Source of the DNA: Lojkania enalia
Lineage: Eukaryota > Ascomycota > Dothideomycetes > Pleosporales
NCBI GenBank assembly: GCA_010094045.1
Contig: ML986706.1
Location: 85,558-149,557, forward strand
DNA: 64,000 nt
Direction: 5' to 3'
Shown: positions 9,741 to 19,923 of the stretch, in pieces
Layout of the letters: every line of letters begins with the position of its first letter
Position numbering within the stretch: the stretch's first letter is position 1
Program-made: the position numbers and the translations under genes
The notes under the pieces: model-generated
The model's database searches: none
What the model was told of the DNA's origin: nothing
The model's input: only the letters and a program-made list of their open reading frames with translations

Positions 9741-12700
9741 GTTTAATGTGTTTTAGACAGATTTGAGGTAGAGGATGATGCGGAGTATGATATGTGGTTA
9801 GGTGTAGCAGGGTTTTGTTATCTTGTTATCATAGTTGAACATGGTGGTTGTTGGAGGTCGAGGAGGATTTGGAGGGAGATGATTGGTGGAGAAACATCAC
9901 GGCTTCGGAGTATGAGCATAACGGTGAGTTTTGCTAACCCAGGGGTTATAGGTTTGTGTTATAGCCAGTAGGAAAGCCTTTGTAATACTAAATTTTAATA
10001 GTAATGTTATCACAAGGCCTATAAAAGACATTTATGCCTCCCTTCACCATTCCGAGCACGGTTCATGCATTTCTCCTTATTTGAGCCTCGAAGCCGTACA
10101 AGAAATTCCGAATCTTCGGCTCCCTTCCTTTCTATAAACGTATTCAGTGATTTATCGCCAAAGCAGAACTGCCTACCCTTATCCATATCGCTTTTTTAAC
10201 CATGAACACGACGTCAAATATGACCCGATTGACCCTTATTTTCTTCGTGGTTTGATGTTGCCAGGCGTCTACGACTAGAACGGCAAAGGACGAGATTTTC
10301 AGGCCCTAATGAATTAATATTTGGCGAAGTGGTGTTGTCTAACTAGGGTATGAACTGGTTGGAAACTGCAAACGATGATTATTTTATGACTTGGAGAAAT
10401 TTTTTCTCCATCGACAGGAGATCTAGACACTCCTTCAGTCTCATTATCCAATGCTTCGCGATCCTCTGATAGCCTTTACAAAAGGCCATCTCAATGAATC
10501 GCTCAATGCAAGTCATGAATGCTATATGCCGTCTCTCTTGAAGATGACGGTGGAGATATCCAGTGATGAATATGCACTCCTCACCTCTCAAAATCATGCC
10601 TTTGAGGGCCTAGATATTTTTTATCTAGCGTTCACCCACATCTTCCGTGTCGTGACTCGACTTTCGAAGCAGTGCATCTGGTGATCCATCCGAAAATCAC
10701 CGATGTATATCGAAAGGAACAATGAGCTCTAGTATGGGTTTAGCCCGACCTTTTCAATTGTTGGCTTTCGAAGCGTTCGCATCATCATATGGTATCCACA
10801 GTGCAGATATCTCTACTCGCGATTAATATTTCTGATTCTTTATTATTTTCCTTCAACGAGGAATCATTTGACGGCATCCAGTCCGGTAGATGAGGGGCCG
10901 TGTATGTTGGCTCAGTGTTGGATTCGTCTCTCGCGTGCTCTTCTGCATTTTTTCTGCCTAGAATATATATATATAGTTTGTCTTATAACTCAACAGCGTT
11001 CCCCGGTCAATTTTTTTCGTGTCTATTCTACAATCTCTGCTAGTCGGTGGTTTGAGAGGTGTGTGGCTGCCATCTTCTCTCTTGTCGGGAGAGTCAAACG
11101 GATATTCCTCCTCATCTCCTAGGTAGTTCGATCCAATAATTCCTTAAGGAGAAATAACAATAGGCGAAAGTCTAGATGATGACAGCGGATCTGAAGATTC
11201 GAGCCGCCCAGACGAGCTTGGCCTTTGAGTTGGGGCAATGGTGTTGGGGTGTGTTTTCTTAGCCCACTTCTAGACGAAAACGATGCTTCTATACGAGCAA
11301 TTCTGGATTATTGTTCATTAAGAGGGTTTTGGCCCATAGTTCATGTAGGTGGCACTAACACGTTTTCACCTCGAGACTAGGCACTCACGGCGCTTATAAT
11401 AGGCTCTCCTACTTGTCTTAGAAAGGGCGGAGCGGATGGTTGACTAGTTTCTTGAGAATTGACATACAGCCATAAAGGAGGCATAAGAGCCAACTCCTAC
11501 GAGATGCACATGCAATGGAGTGGCGATTTTTACACATGTCATCTAGGCAACTCGCTTGTCGAAGAATGTCGAAAGTATAGACCTCGAATATCTAACAGTG
11601 ACTAGAGATTAGAGCCGATACATTGACAAATTAAATCCACCGAATTGACGGATTTCTTTACTGAATCGGCTAAGTGAGCGGATCAATGCAGTGCTAGACT
11701 CCATAGGAACCAACTTCGGAAAGAAACAGATAAATCGACGGCGGCGCTCGATCATACGTGTGCTTTGGCACAGGTTCAGCTATCAATGCGGTGTCCGGGA
11801 TAGATATCGGTATGTACCCTACCCTAGGCATCTCATCGTCCCGTCATTTTTCGCTTGTCAAGCCAAGGTAGGAACGAGCGCGACAGCCACCTCCAGGATA
11901 TAAGAATGAGAGCAAAACCAGTGGGCGCATCGAGGTTCCAAAGACAAGGTCAAAGATTCTGTGCCTTGCCCTGAATATGCCTCGAACTGCTCGTTCTTAT
12001 TTACCTCTTTGAATTGTATATGAACTGAAAAAATTTGAGACAGAAGTCAAGTTACGCTCGTGCTCTAATGTCCAGATATGTAGGCAATACCAAGAGGGAG
12101 TGTGACGGACATGTGATATATAATTAACTTGCATTCATTTACAAAGTGGTAGCTTGAAATTCTGATAGGAATGCCGATCGAATACTGTACATACTCTAAG
12201 GGAACCTCGTAGTCGACAAGTCGAGCTCTCAAGGCAGAAAACGCCTTGGATGTTCACTCCAATATTGACTAGACGATCAGCGGCGACTTGATAAACATGA
12301 ATTCAGAAATTAGGATACGTGAGTGAACTTTGCGAATAGTGAAAAAAAAAGTGTATTATATGCATGACGGGAGTTCTACCCTATCATGCTACTTCTATAG
12401 GCGTTGCCAATATTACGTAAACAACCAATTAACCAGGCGGCTACTGCCACCAACAGCGAGAAAAATGGTCCACAATCTAGCTTAATTGAAAGTTCATGGC
12501 TTCAGAATGAGCAAAAAATAGAAGCAAAAACAGAGGAACTTGCCTGCCACCACATACTAGGTGATAGGGAGTTTCATGTTCCGGGACAGACACTCCTAGC
12601 TAATGCTTCTAGTGATGGTCCCTAAATTTCATTTCGCTTCGCCGTACGTTTTTTTTTTTTTTGGGTAAGGTAGTGGGATTTACGGATTTAACATACAACA

Positions 12701-13395
12701 GGTGGTTGTCGTTAATGGTCACCCAAGCCGCTACTAGACCACAGGTTCACTGCTGATGGGCAGATGAATGGTTCGGTGGCGCTACTTGAAACTTGTGGAT
12801 ATTTTGTAATCTCTTTATTTATATAGGGAGAAATAGTGGTTTTCCACATAATTGATGCATTTTCTCGGCTCACGTGAGGAAGTAAATCCTGACTGGGAAG
12901 GGAGGAGCCCAATTAGCGCCGATGCTGAGCCCCTTCAAACATTACGAACCGAATGCGTTCTCCAGCCATCCTCGGCTCAGCGCATGCCTAGTTCAGCAAA
13001 AATCCTAATATTGGCGACATGCCATTTGTCGTCCTATGCACATGGCGACCAAATCACCCACCCGTTGTTACCATCACACCTGCCACAAACCCTGTACAAA
13101 TGAGAATCATGAAGGAATATCGTTGAGTTAGTGGACTTTCCTACTGAAGTAGGATAAAATTTGCTCACATTAATATCTCAGCTGTTAGGAGGCTTCATAT
13201 AGTAATTCAAACATGAAAATCATCCTAAATCTGTACATGCTCCTCACAGCCTCGAACATCTACAAAACCCAAAGAACAAAGCATCAGAACCCATGAATCT
13301 ACTTACATGACCACCTTCCTACTACACCATTACTTTCTCGATACACCAGGCTACAAGTGGGTCTCCCTGATCTATCCATTCCACTCTCCCGCTAT
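9741..13395. other. AT-rich gene-poor stretch, 3.7 kb
   Basis: No gene can be supported. Frames are broken by many stops and base composition is visibly more AT-rich than in flanking genes, especially 10.0-12.9 kb. A T14 tract lies at 12649-12662. A minus-strand ORF at 10379-10597 has an ordinary protein-like composition but matches nothing I recognise. It may be RIP-degraded repeat DNA, but no repeat family is identified. Confidence 0.5.
12649..12662. repeat. T14 tract
   Basis: Homopolymer in AT-rich DNA. It could mark an old retroelement tail, but flanks do not match those of the other tracts. Confidence 0.6.
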
Positions 13396-14748
13396 TCATA
13401 TTCCATTCCTTCTTACAACACTGCGAGTTGATCCATCACCACCTAGAGCTGGAGCCAACCCATAAAACGCCACCGCCTTGAGCCACCAAATCAACAAAAA
13501 CACCCCCGCAATACATTTCAACCTATCTTCGACCGCCCAAATGCTCTCCGCGTCCTCCCAACTCATGCTATAGAATGAGGTATTAGCTTTCACGTGCTCA
13601 GCCGGCGACGCCCAAGTCCTTCCAGCGGGTTTGTAGTAAGGGGAGGCGCGATTGAAAGATGGGTTAGTGCGATGGATACGGTTGGTATGTTTATTATGGG
13701 GTTGCTTGGTTGGGGTATTTGATAGGATCGTACGGTCGGCGAAGATGTAGTTTAGTCGTTCTGGAGATATGGTGACAGTTTCTGAAAAGCGGAGGCGTTT
13801 CGGTGAGGCTAGAGGAGGAAGGCCTGAAGAATTATATTTTCTATGGTGACCAGGATGCGGAGGCGGTAGTGGCGGAGGCGGAGGATGGGCTGTATCATTC
13901 TCCTTGTGGTTTATGCTAAAGCTGTAATAGTTTATTGGGGCCCGGAGATTCTGAGTACAATTTTCCTTCGTATTTGCTGGCTCCTTATTTTCGTTTGGCA
14001 TTATTTGCGTTTCGTTTGATAATATCGTACTCTCATTCTCCGTCCTTTCATCCATCACCCCTAAAGCCCGATAAGCCTGACGTTGCGTTCCCTCCGATAT
14101 ACTCCACCTCCTAATCCTCCGAGCCCGCGGGGGTATATAACTATCCGAGACACTCCTCTTCAGTCCCCTCACAGGTCTATTCTGTTTCGAGCCCTTCTCC
14201 TCACATCCCTCCTCTACCTCCGCATACACATACCCCGGAACCTCGTACATCAACTCCTCACTCTGCTCCCACACTTCTAACGCAGCAATTGCACCATTTC
14301 CTTCAAGCCCCATAAAGTTCCTCGCATTGGAAGCATTCCACTTCCTCTCCTTATCCACCAAATCCTCCAACGCGCTAACAAGACGCAGAAGCGCAACCTT
14401 CTCCCTCACCCAAGCCCTCTTCAACCTCCTATGGGCCACTGAATCTTCCTTTGACCCGAACACCCCGCCGCGGCGGCCTATATTGTACTGCACCCACTCG
14501 ACATTTTCAATGTGCGCGGCCATGTTGCAGGGTGGGCAGAGTGGTGCCCTTAGAAAGTAGTCCGGAAGCGAAGGATGTCTGCGGCAGGAGCATCTCATCG
14601 GGGCGAATGGAGATTGCATGTCTATCGGATCGTCGCCAATTGGCGTTTGAGCTGTGTTGATGGGGTTTTTGAGGTTGGCGGTTATGTTAGCTAGGGTCAA
14701 AGACGTGTTCGAGGTTAACAATAGTAAGTGCGACGGGTCGTGAACCAT
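13396..14748 (-). CDS. Hypothetical Pro-rich protein with a C-terminal hydrophobic segment
   Basis: Uninterrupted 450-residue frame with convincing codon use but no recognised family. About residues 52-75 carry a cysteine cluster (RCSCRRHPSL...LCPPC) that could bind zinc. A charged, probably helical region follows (AHRRLKRAWVREKVALLRLV, about 105-125). Later come Arg/Ser-rich SVSDSYIPPRARRIRRWS, a PPPPPLPPPHPGHH run and an SPKRLRFSETVTISPERL segment with SP sites. About residues 412-432 (CIAGVFLLIWWLKAVAFYG) form one hydrophobic segment near the end, possibly a tail-type membrane anchor. The downstream permease lies on the same strand. Function unknown. Confidence 0.7.
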   Translation of the reverse strand: MVHDPSHLLLLTSNTSLTLANITANLKNPINTAQTPIGDDPIDMQSPFAPMRCSCRRHPSLPDYFLRAPLCPPCNMAAHIENVEWVQYNIGRRGGVFGSKEDSVAHRRLKRAWVREKVALLRLVSALEDLVDKERKWNASNARNFMGLEGNGAIAALEVWEQSEELMYEVPGYVYAEVEEGCEEKGSKQNRPVRGLKRSVSDSYIPPRARRIRRWSISEGTQRQAYRALGVMDERTENESTILSNETQIMPNENKEPANTKENCTQNLRAPINYYSFSINHKENDTAHPPPPPLPPPHPGHHRKYNSSGLPPLASPKRLRFSETVTISPERLNYIFADRTILSNTPTKQPHNKHTNRIHRTNPSFNRASPYYKPAGRTWASPAEHVKANTSFYSMSWEDAESIWAVEDRLKCIAGVFLLIWWLKAVAFYGLAPALGGDGSTRSVVRRNGI

Positions 14749-15518
14749 TATCTACTCACGCATAAAATGTATGCTATAGCTACGCAGTGCAAAGAATACC
14801 GCGTCTACTCGGTGTCGTGCATACAAGGAGCTTGTAGCGTGCGGCGAAGACCTAATGTCACCAGACACGATGAAATCGGAAGGAACAGGACAGGTATACA
14901 ATGTGGCAAGCGAATCAAAATTACATGTTGAATGATCTTGTGATATCTTGGCGGCAGGCAGTGATGGATATGGTTCAGCTCCATCCTTCACCGCCGAATC
15001 GGGGAAGCGTACCAGTTGAATGATCCTCACCATACCATTCAAACTAGCTATTACGTCACTAAACGCCTAGGATGCTTTGGACCTGTATTTTTTTGTACCG
15101 TTTGGTGGAACTCGGTTTTAGAAATGCCCACTGAAAAAAATAACGGAGTCAATGTTCACTCGCTAATTAAGCAACCCCAACAATACTCAAGTTATTAATA
15201 TCCATTTAATAGGGCTTTCTGGCTTCAATTCATCTCCTAGTAAACAAAACATCAGTGTCTCATACTCTGTGAAAACTAGGTCTTAAAGTAGTGTGAGCCT
15301 AAACTTTCATAGCAACGCTATCCCTCTCCTTTAAAATGTGTTGTCATTCGAATTGTGCTCCTAGCTTTGATACCAAATCAAAAGACACAATCCCGTCCAC
15401 ATGTGACCATACAACACCGAAATATTGCATGACCCTCAAACCAAAAATATAAAAAAACCACCTTCCTATTCCAAAAGAACACTACCTAACGACAATTAAA
15501 TACATACACACACATACC
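14749..15518. other. Intergenic, 0.8 kb
   Basis: Between two minus-strand genes: 5' region of the hypothetical gene and 3' flank of the permease. No gene or RNA is seen. Confidence 0.55.
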
Positions 15519-17370
15519 CTACATCTTCTCCGCGCTAATCCTCGGTGCGCCCACCGCCTCCGCAGCACTCATCCTCCTCTCCGCCTCCTCAATCATCTTC
15601 CCCGGCCCCTCGTACCCACCATTCCTAATCACGAACCACCATGCCCCCACAAAAATGCTCAAGCCACCTACAATCAGACAGCTGTAATTCATGCTCTGCG
15701 CATCGAACGGCACAGCGTAGGGGAAGCAGTAAATAACGATGAACGCGCACATGTAGGCGGACGCCGTGCTGGCTACGGCGTAGAAAATGGGGTCAGGCAT
15801 ACTGAAGGGGCCCGGCACGACGTGCCGGCGACGGGTTAGGATATTGGGGAGGATGAAGGCGAGGTAGGACAGTGTGGTCAGGACGATGAAGGAGCCGACG
15901 AAGGCAGAGAAGGCGGTCGTGCTGCCGACGTATATGCATCCGAGCGCCGTGTTAATGAAGCCGCAGGCCAGCGTCGCATTAAACGGGTTCTCGAATCGCT
16001 TGTTGATGTGACCGATCCAGCCGGGGAGCGGCGTCGCCTTGTCCCGGCCCAACGTCCAGAACATGCGGCCCGACGTGATATAGCAGCCGATGTTTGTGCA
16101 AAAAGTTGGGAGGAAGATGACGATTAAGAGGCCGAGAGAGCCGCCACGGGAGTTTGTGGCTTGGCGGTAGAGTTCGGCGAGGGGGAAGGGCCAGGGGTTG
16201 TCGAAAAGGGAGTCGAGATCGTTGACGGAGTAGAAGATGGTGATCACATATAGGAGGGCAGTGATGAAACCAACAATGTATTGGGCGAGGATGGCTTTGG
16301 GGATGTTGACGCGAGGTTTGGGCAGTTCTTCTGCAAGATGAGAGACGCAGTCGCTGCGAAAACGTGTTAGTTTGAAGTGTCTAAGGATTCTGAAATTGGT
16401 GAACTTACGGAGTACCGACTGCATACGCTCCATTCAACATGCCTGCACAGAACACAAACCCATCACTAGTCCAACCCGTCTGATTTTGCCACTCTGTCCA
16501 CACGAAATCCGTCGTCGCGTGTCCCTTCCCTGTTTGACTAGGCATAATTGCACACACCATGATTGTAATGAACACGCCGACCAAGATCAAGAATAGTCCG
16601 AGATTTGTGAGGGTCGGCAGTGCACGATTCGCAAACATGACGATAAAACAAGCAATCCATGTGATGATGAGATAGGCGATGAAAATGTGCCATCGCTCGT
16701 AGGCGTATGTGGGGTGGAAAAGACCATACATGGAAACGACTTGGTTCGCGAGGATGGAGGACATAGAGGCGGTACCGAAGATCCAGGCAAAGAAGTTCCA
16801 CCTAGTATTGTCAGCCTTCTATCTCTCGCTTCACTCACGTCCATCCACCCGAAACTGCGGTGGATATATTATATTTTGAAAAATCGTGCAACGTACCATC
16901 CAGCAAAGTATCCAATTAGCCTGCCATACTTGCCACCGGTAATAGATGCCCAGTGGTATACGCCAGCGCTCGAGGGAATAGCTGAAGCCAGCTCGGCGAT
17001 ACAAGCAGCAATCATCCAATAAAAGACCGATACAGCAATAAATTCGTAGATGACTCCCGGAGCGCCGCCATTGTACAGTGCAATCACCTATACAATATCG
17101 TTAGCCATCATCTTGCAGATTGAGTAGTAGCATCATCGCGATTCTCCTTGAACGCAAGCTGGATTGGAAAGGACGCACAATACTACCCCCCAACGCCGCC
17201 CATACATTTCCCGTCGTAATTCCAATCGAGCAAATGGACAGCAGACTAAAATTACGATTCAGCTCCTGCTTATGACCCGATGCATTGATGAGCTCTTCAA
17301 CGCCCACATTGTCATCCGCGAAAGACGATGGGGAGCCACCATCATTTTGATCGACTTTCTCCTTCGCCAT
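15519..17370 (-). CDS. APC-superfamily permease, choline-transporter (HNM1)-like
   Basis: Plasma-membrane permease of the APC/amino-acid-choline family, about 536 residues. Four exons read in order: 17370-17179, 17087-16897, 16801-16409 and 16353-15519. All have GT-AG introns and the total closes in frame (1,611 nt). The N-terminus is hydrophilic. About a dozen membrane spans follow, starting at SIGITTGNVWAALGGSI. Family marks are ALYNGGAPGVIYEF, SAIPSSAGVYHWASITGG (first signature) and GTPDCVSHLAEELPKPRVNI, the last a hallmark of the fungal choline/GABA permease branch. The tail is cytosolic. Substrate cannot be fixed from sequence: choline, ethanolamine, GABA and other amines are all possible. 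The ATG at 17370 gives a normal N-terminus. Confidence 0.9.
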
Positions 17371-18428
17371 AATGGTCCTTTAAGCCTCAATGGCTACGCT
17401 AAACTCTCAATTGAACGCTACAAATGCCTTTCTCTCCGCCTCTTACCAACAAAGGTAAAAGATCAATCCTCGTAATGACGACGCTCTTTCATCTAAAATC
17501 GATGATAGACTAGGAAAGCAAGCGACAAGATGCCAAATCGCAAAAGAAAGCACAAGGATAATGATGTTGAAAGAAAAGAAAGACGCGTATAGCGAACGCT
17601 GCATCTCTATCTATATGCTGCCCCAAATCCCCAGAACGTAAGCCTCTCTGCTAACACGCGTGCTAGCTCGACCCGTATCTATGGGTCCCGGCATTGCCCT
17701 GCCTCCAAGCACAATCAGAGCAACCGTCAAGCCAGGAGACGTCGAATGCGCCGACCCGCTTATCAGCTAGCCCATCGAGAGCGCGTGCCAAGTGAGGAGA
17801 TAGACGCAGGTAGATTCTGATACATGGCGCAAGCGACCAATTAGGACGAGGAGCGCTGACGCGCTAACGTCGGAATGTGTGTAAGGCCGATGCGTAACGC
17901 CTGATAGAGCCCGTCTCCGCCGTAGAATTTCTGGAGATGCAACGCACGGGTCCAGATTGCGGCAAGCTTAGCAGGTTGCATGCAATGTGCCATGACAGAT
18001 TGTGGTGAGTGATGCCGAGATCGGGACACGCGGTGGCGGCATTGGCCCACTGCTTCTTGTCGCGTGGGGTGCATGGCCCGAACCTTTGGCTGATTGGCGT
18101 GCATGTAGTGGTGCAGCTTCACTTTGCGTGATATGATAGTCAATACCAGAGCAACGTGCAAGGAGGAATATAGAAATCCTATGATTCCCATTCATGAAGC
18201 TGTCAAATATCCGATGCCGCGCAAATGTATACACCGCCCATGGCCCGTTGCAATCAATCAATCGAAGGAGATATCGACCACTCCCTACATCCCCATATTT
18301 CGTACAAAGTTCCCAGTTCACCAAAGGTGTAACGCCTTAGACTCCATTGACTATCTTCATCACTTTCCTCCTGAGCACGCAGCGTAAGCTCCGATCGCAT
18401 TAAGACATAATGCCAATATATAGACAAC
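17371..18428. other. Intergenic, 1.06 kb
   Basis: Promoter side of the permease and 3' flank of the GFA-fold gene. No supportable gene. Confidence 0.5.
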
Positions 18429-19283
18429 TTACACAGTCCGCATATCGGCATCCTCGTTGTCAACGTCCCCAAGCTTCCTCTTCCCAGGGGTCGCGCCCTC
18501 ATCGTCTGCGTCGCCGCCCTCGGTCCACTCCATAACCTCCCACTCGACTTTTACACTGCCATCACGTGAAGAGTGGCCGCCCCTCTGCTGTCGAAAGCGT
18601 CCGAGTTTGTTACGCTCCACGAGCTCCTCGAACCACGGCGCCCCTCGGCCCTGAGGGCCAGATCGCATCACCGCCCGTGTCGACCTCGATGGCCCAGCTC
18701 CTGCACCTTCGTCCTCATCAGTGCTGTCCCCGCTGGGCAGAAAACCTAGCTCTCCCAGCATCTCCTGGTCCTCATCCAACAAGCTACCAACCGTGAGGGA
18801 GATGTGCTCGGCATCGTCCCTCGTCCGCTCATGCCACGATGTGAGCTGGGTTCCACAGTATCCACAGAATTGTCGGCGCGCGCTGGACGCGAAGGGTGAG
18901 AAGAACGTTCGTTGGATGCTCGATCGGGTCTCGTCGGGGAACTGGGCGAAGGTCGCGGACGTGTACCAGGTGAGCGGAACGCGTAGCCAGAGCGTCAACG
19001 GAGCTGCTGAGGTTTGACCTAGAATTCGAGTTAGTGTTGCCTTCTATGAGACATTCTGCTAGGTGGAGTTTCTCAGGGTATACTGGTGAAGCGGGCAAAG
19101 GTACTGATGACGTGACCTGTGTCCATGTCATGGGAACGCCGAAGCAGTAAAGAAATTTGACATACGGGATGCCGCGGTATTGTCATATCGCAGTTCTGCG
19201 AGCTGAGTCTGCTGGGTCGGTACTTCCACCACGTATCTATTGCGGCCACAGGCGCAAGAGCCATGGAGGGTTTGGATCGCCAT
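18429..19283 (-). CDS. GFA/CENP-V-fold protein lacking the catalytic zinc motif
   Basis: Two exons: 19283-19166 and 19018-18429, with a 147-nt GTATGT...TAG intron; about 235 residues. The start at 19283 gives MAIQTLHGSCACGRNRYVVE, the typical opening of glutathione-dependent formaldehyde-activating (GFA)/CENP-V proteins. The second half has LRVPLTWYTSATFAQFPDET and FCGYCGTQLTSWHER. The CxC and CxxC of the structural zinc site are therefore present, but the central CxCxxC catalytic site is not seen, nor is it encoded in the intron. About 120 residues of acidic, low-complexity tail follow (STDEDEGAGAGPSRS, KVEWEVMEWTEGGDADDEG). Fungal paralogs of this type have no established activity. A structural or binding role is more likely than formaldehyde chemistry. 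Confidence 0.8.
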
Positions 19284-19923
19284 AGGGGATTGATTGAGCG
19301 GTTGACAGCGGGGATAGTGCTGTCGCTGTCGCTGTCGCTGTCGCTGTCGTTGTTGCTATTGGTGTACGGGGGTAGCAGCGTGCTACAGGCTCGATAATAT
19401 ACAGCAACTAAGGTAATTGAGGTGTTGCAGCGACGGCGCAGCGTTCGGGGTCGAATTTCGAGGAGCGAGTGAAACTTCGGCTGGCAGGCACGTCTTATTG
19501 GTCAGCCCTGCCAAGATTTCGGAACTCCTAGAGATGGGCGTTGGACGTGATCATGTGCAATCACCATTAGCTGATCCAAACCATCGTGTAGACGGCCGTC
19601 CATCATCATGTACAAACGACCACCTTTATAATATTCTATCTTGGTTCGGCTAAGATTGCTCATCTTCATCCAATCTTGGAATACGCCAATAATTGGCCAT
19701 TGCAGCCTCAAATAGCGGGTCTGTCCTAGTCGGGCATGACGTCGAAGAGCATCTAGAAGATTCCTTCTTCTCAATGCAATGTACAACCTAGGCATGCGAA
19801 GTTACATTCATCCAGTACAGCCAGAAGATTCTATAGATATGGCCTTCCATTGCTAGCACTGTCAAAAGGCGAAATGATTGGAGCTAGCGAAAGCGAAGTA
19901 GATGCCACCAGCACCCCAACCGC
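19284..19923. other. Intergenic, 0.64 kb
   Basis: Holds the hexanucleotide repeat and the promoter of the GFA-fold gene, then the 3' flank of the sulfate permease. No other gene is seen. Confidence 0.55.
19320..19349. repeat. Hexanucleotide repeat (CTGTCG)5
   Basis: Five perfect copies of CTGTCG, 37 bp upstream of the start codon of the GFA-fold gene, probably in its 5' UTR or core promoter (CGACAG in the sense of the transcript). Confidence 0.85.

Noticed and set aside
10379..10597. Minus-strand ORF with HRHLQERRHIAF, superficially zinc-finger-like
   Set aside because: Cys/His spacing does not make a finger and the frame is short and isolated in AT-rich DNA.
18254..18432. Extra 3' exon for the GFA-fold gene (GTAAGT right at the stop, CTCAG acceptor at 18371)
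   Set aside because: Splicing puts the new exon out of its long frame and adds only about ten residues before a stop.
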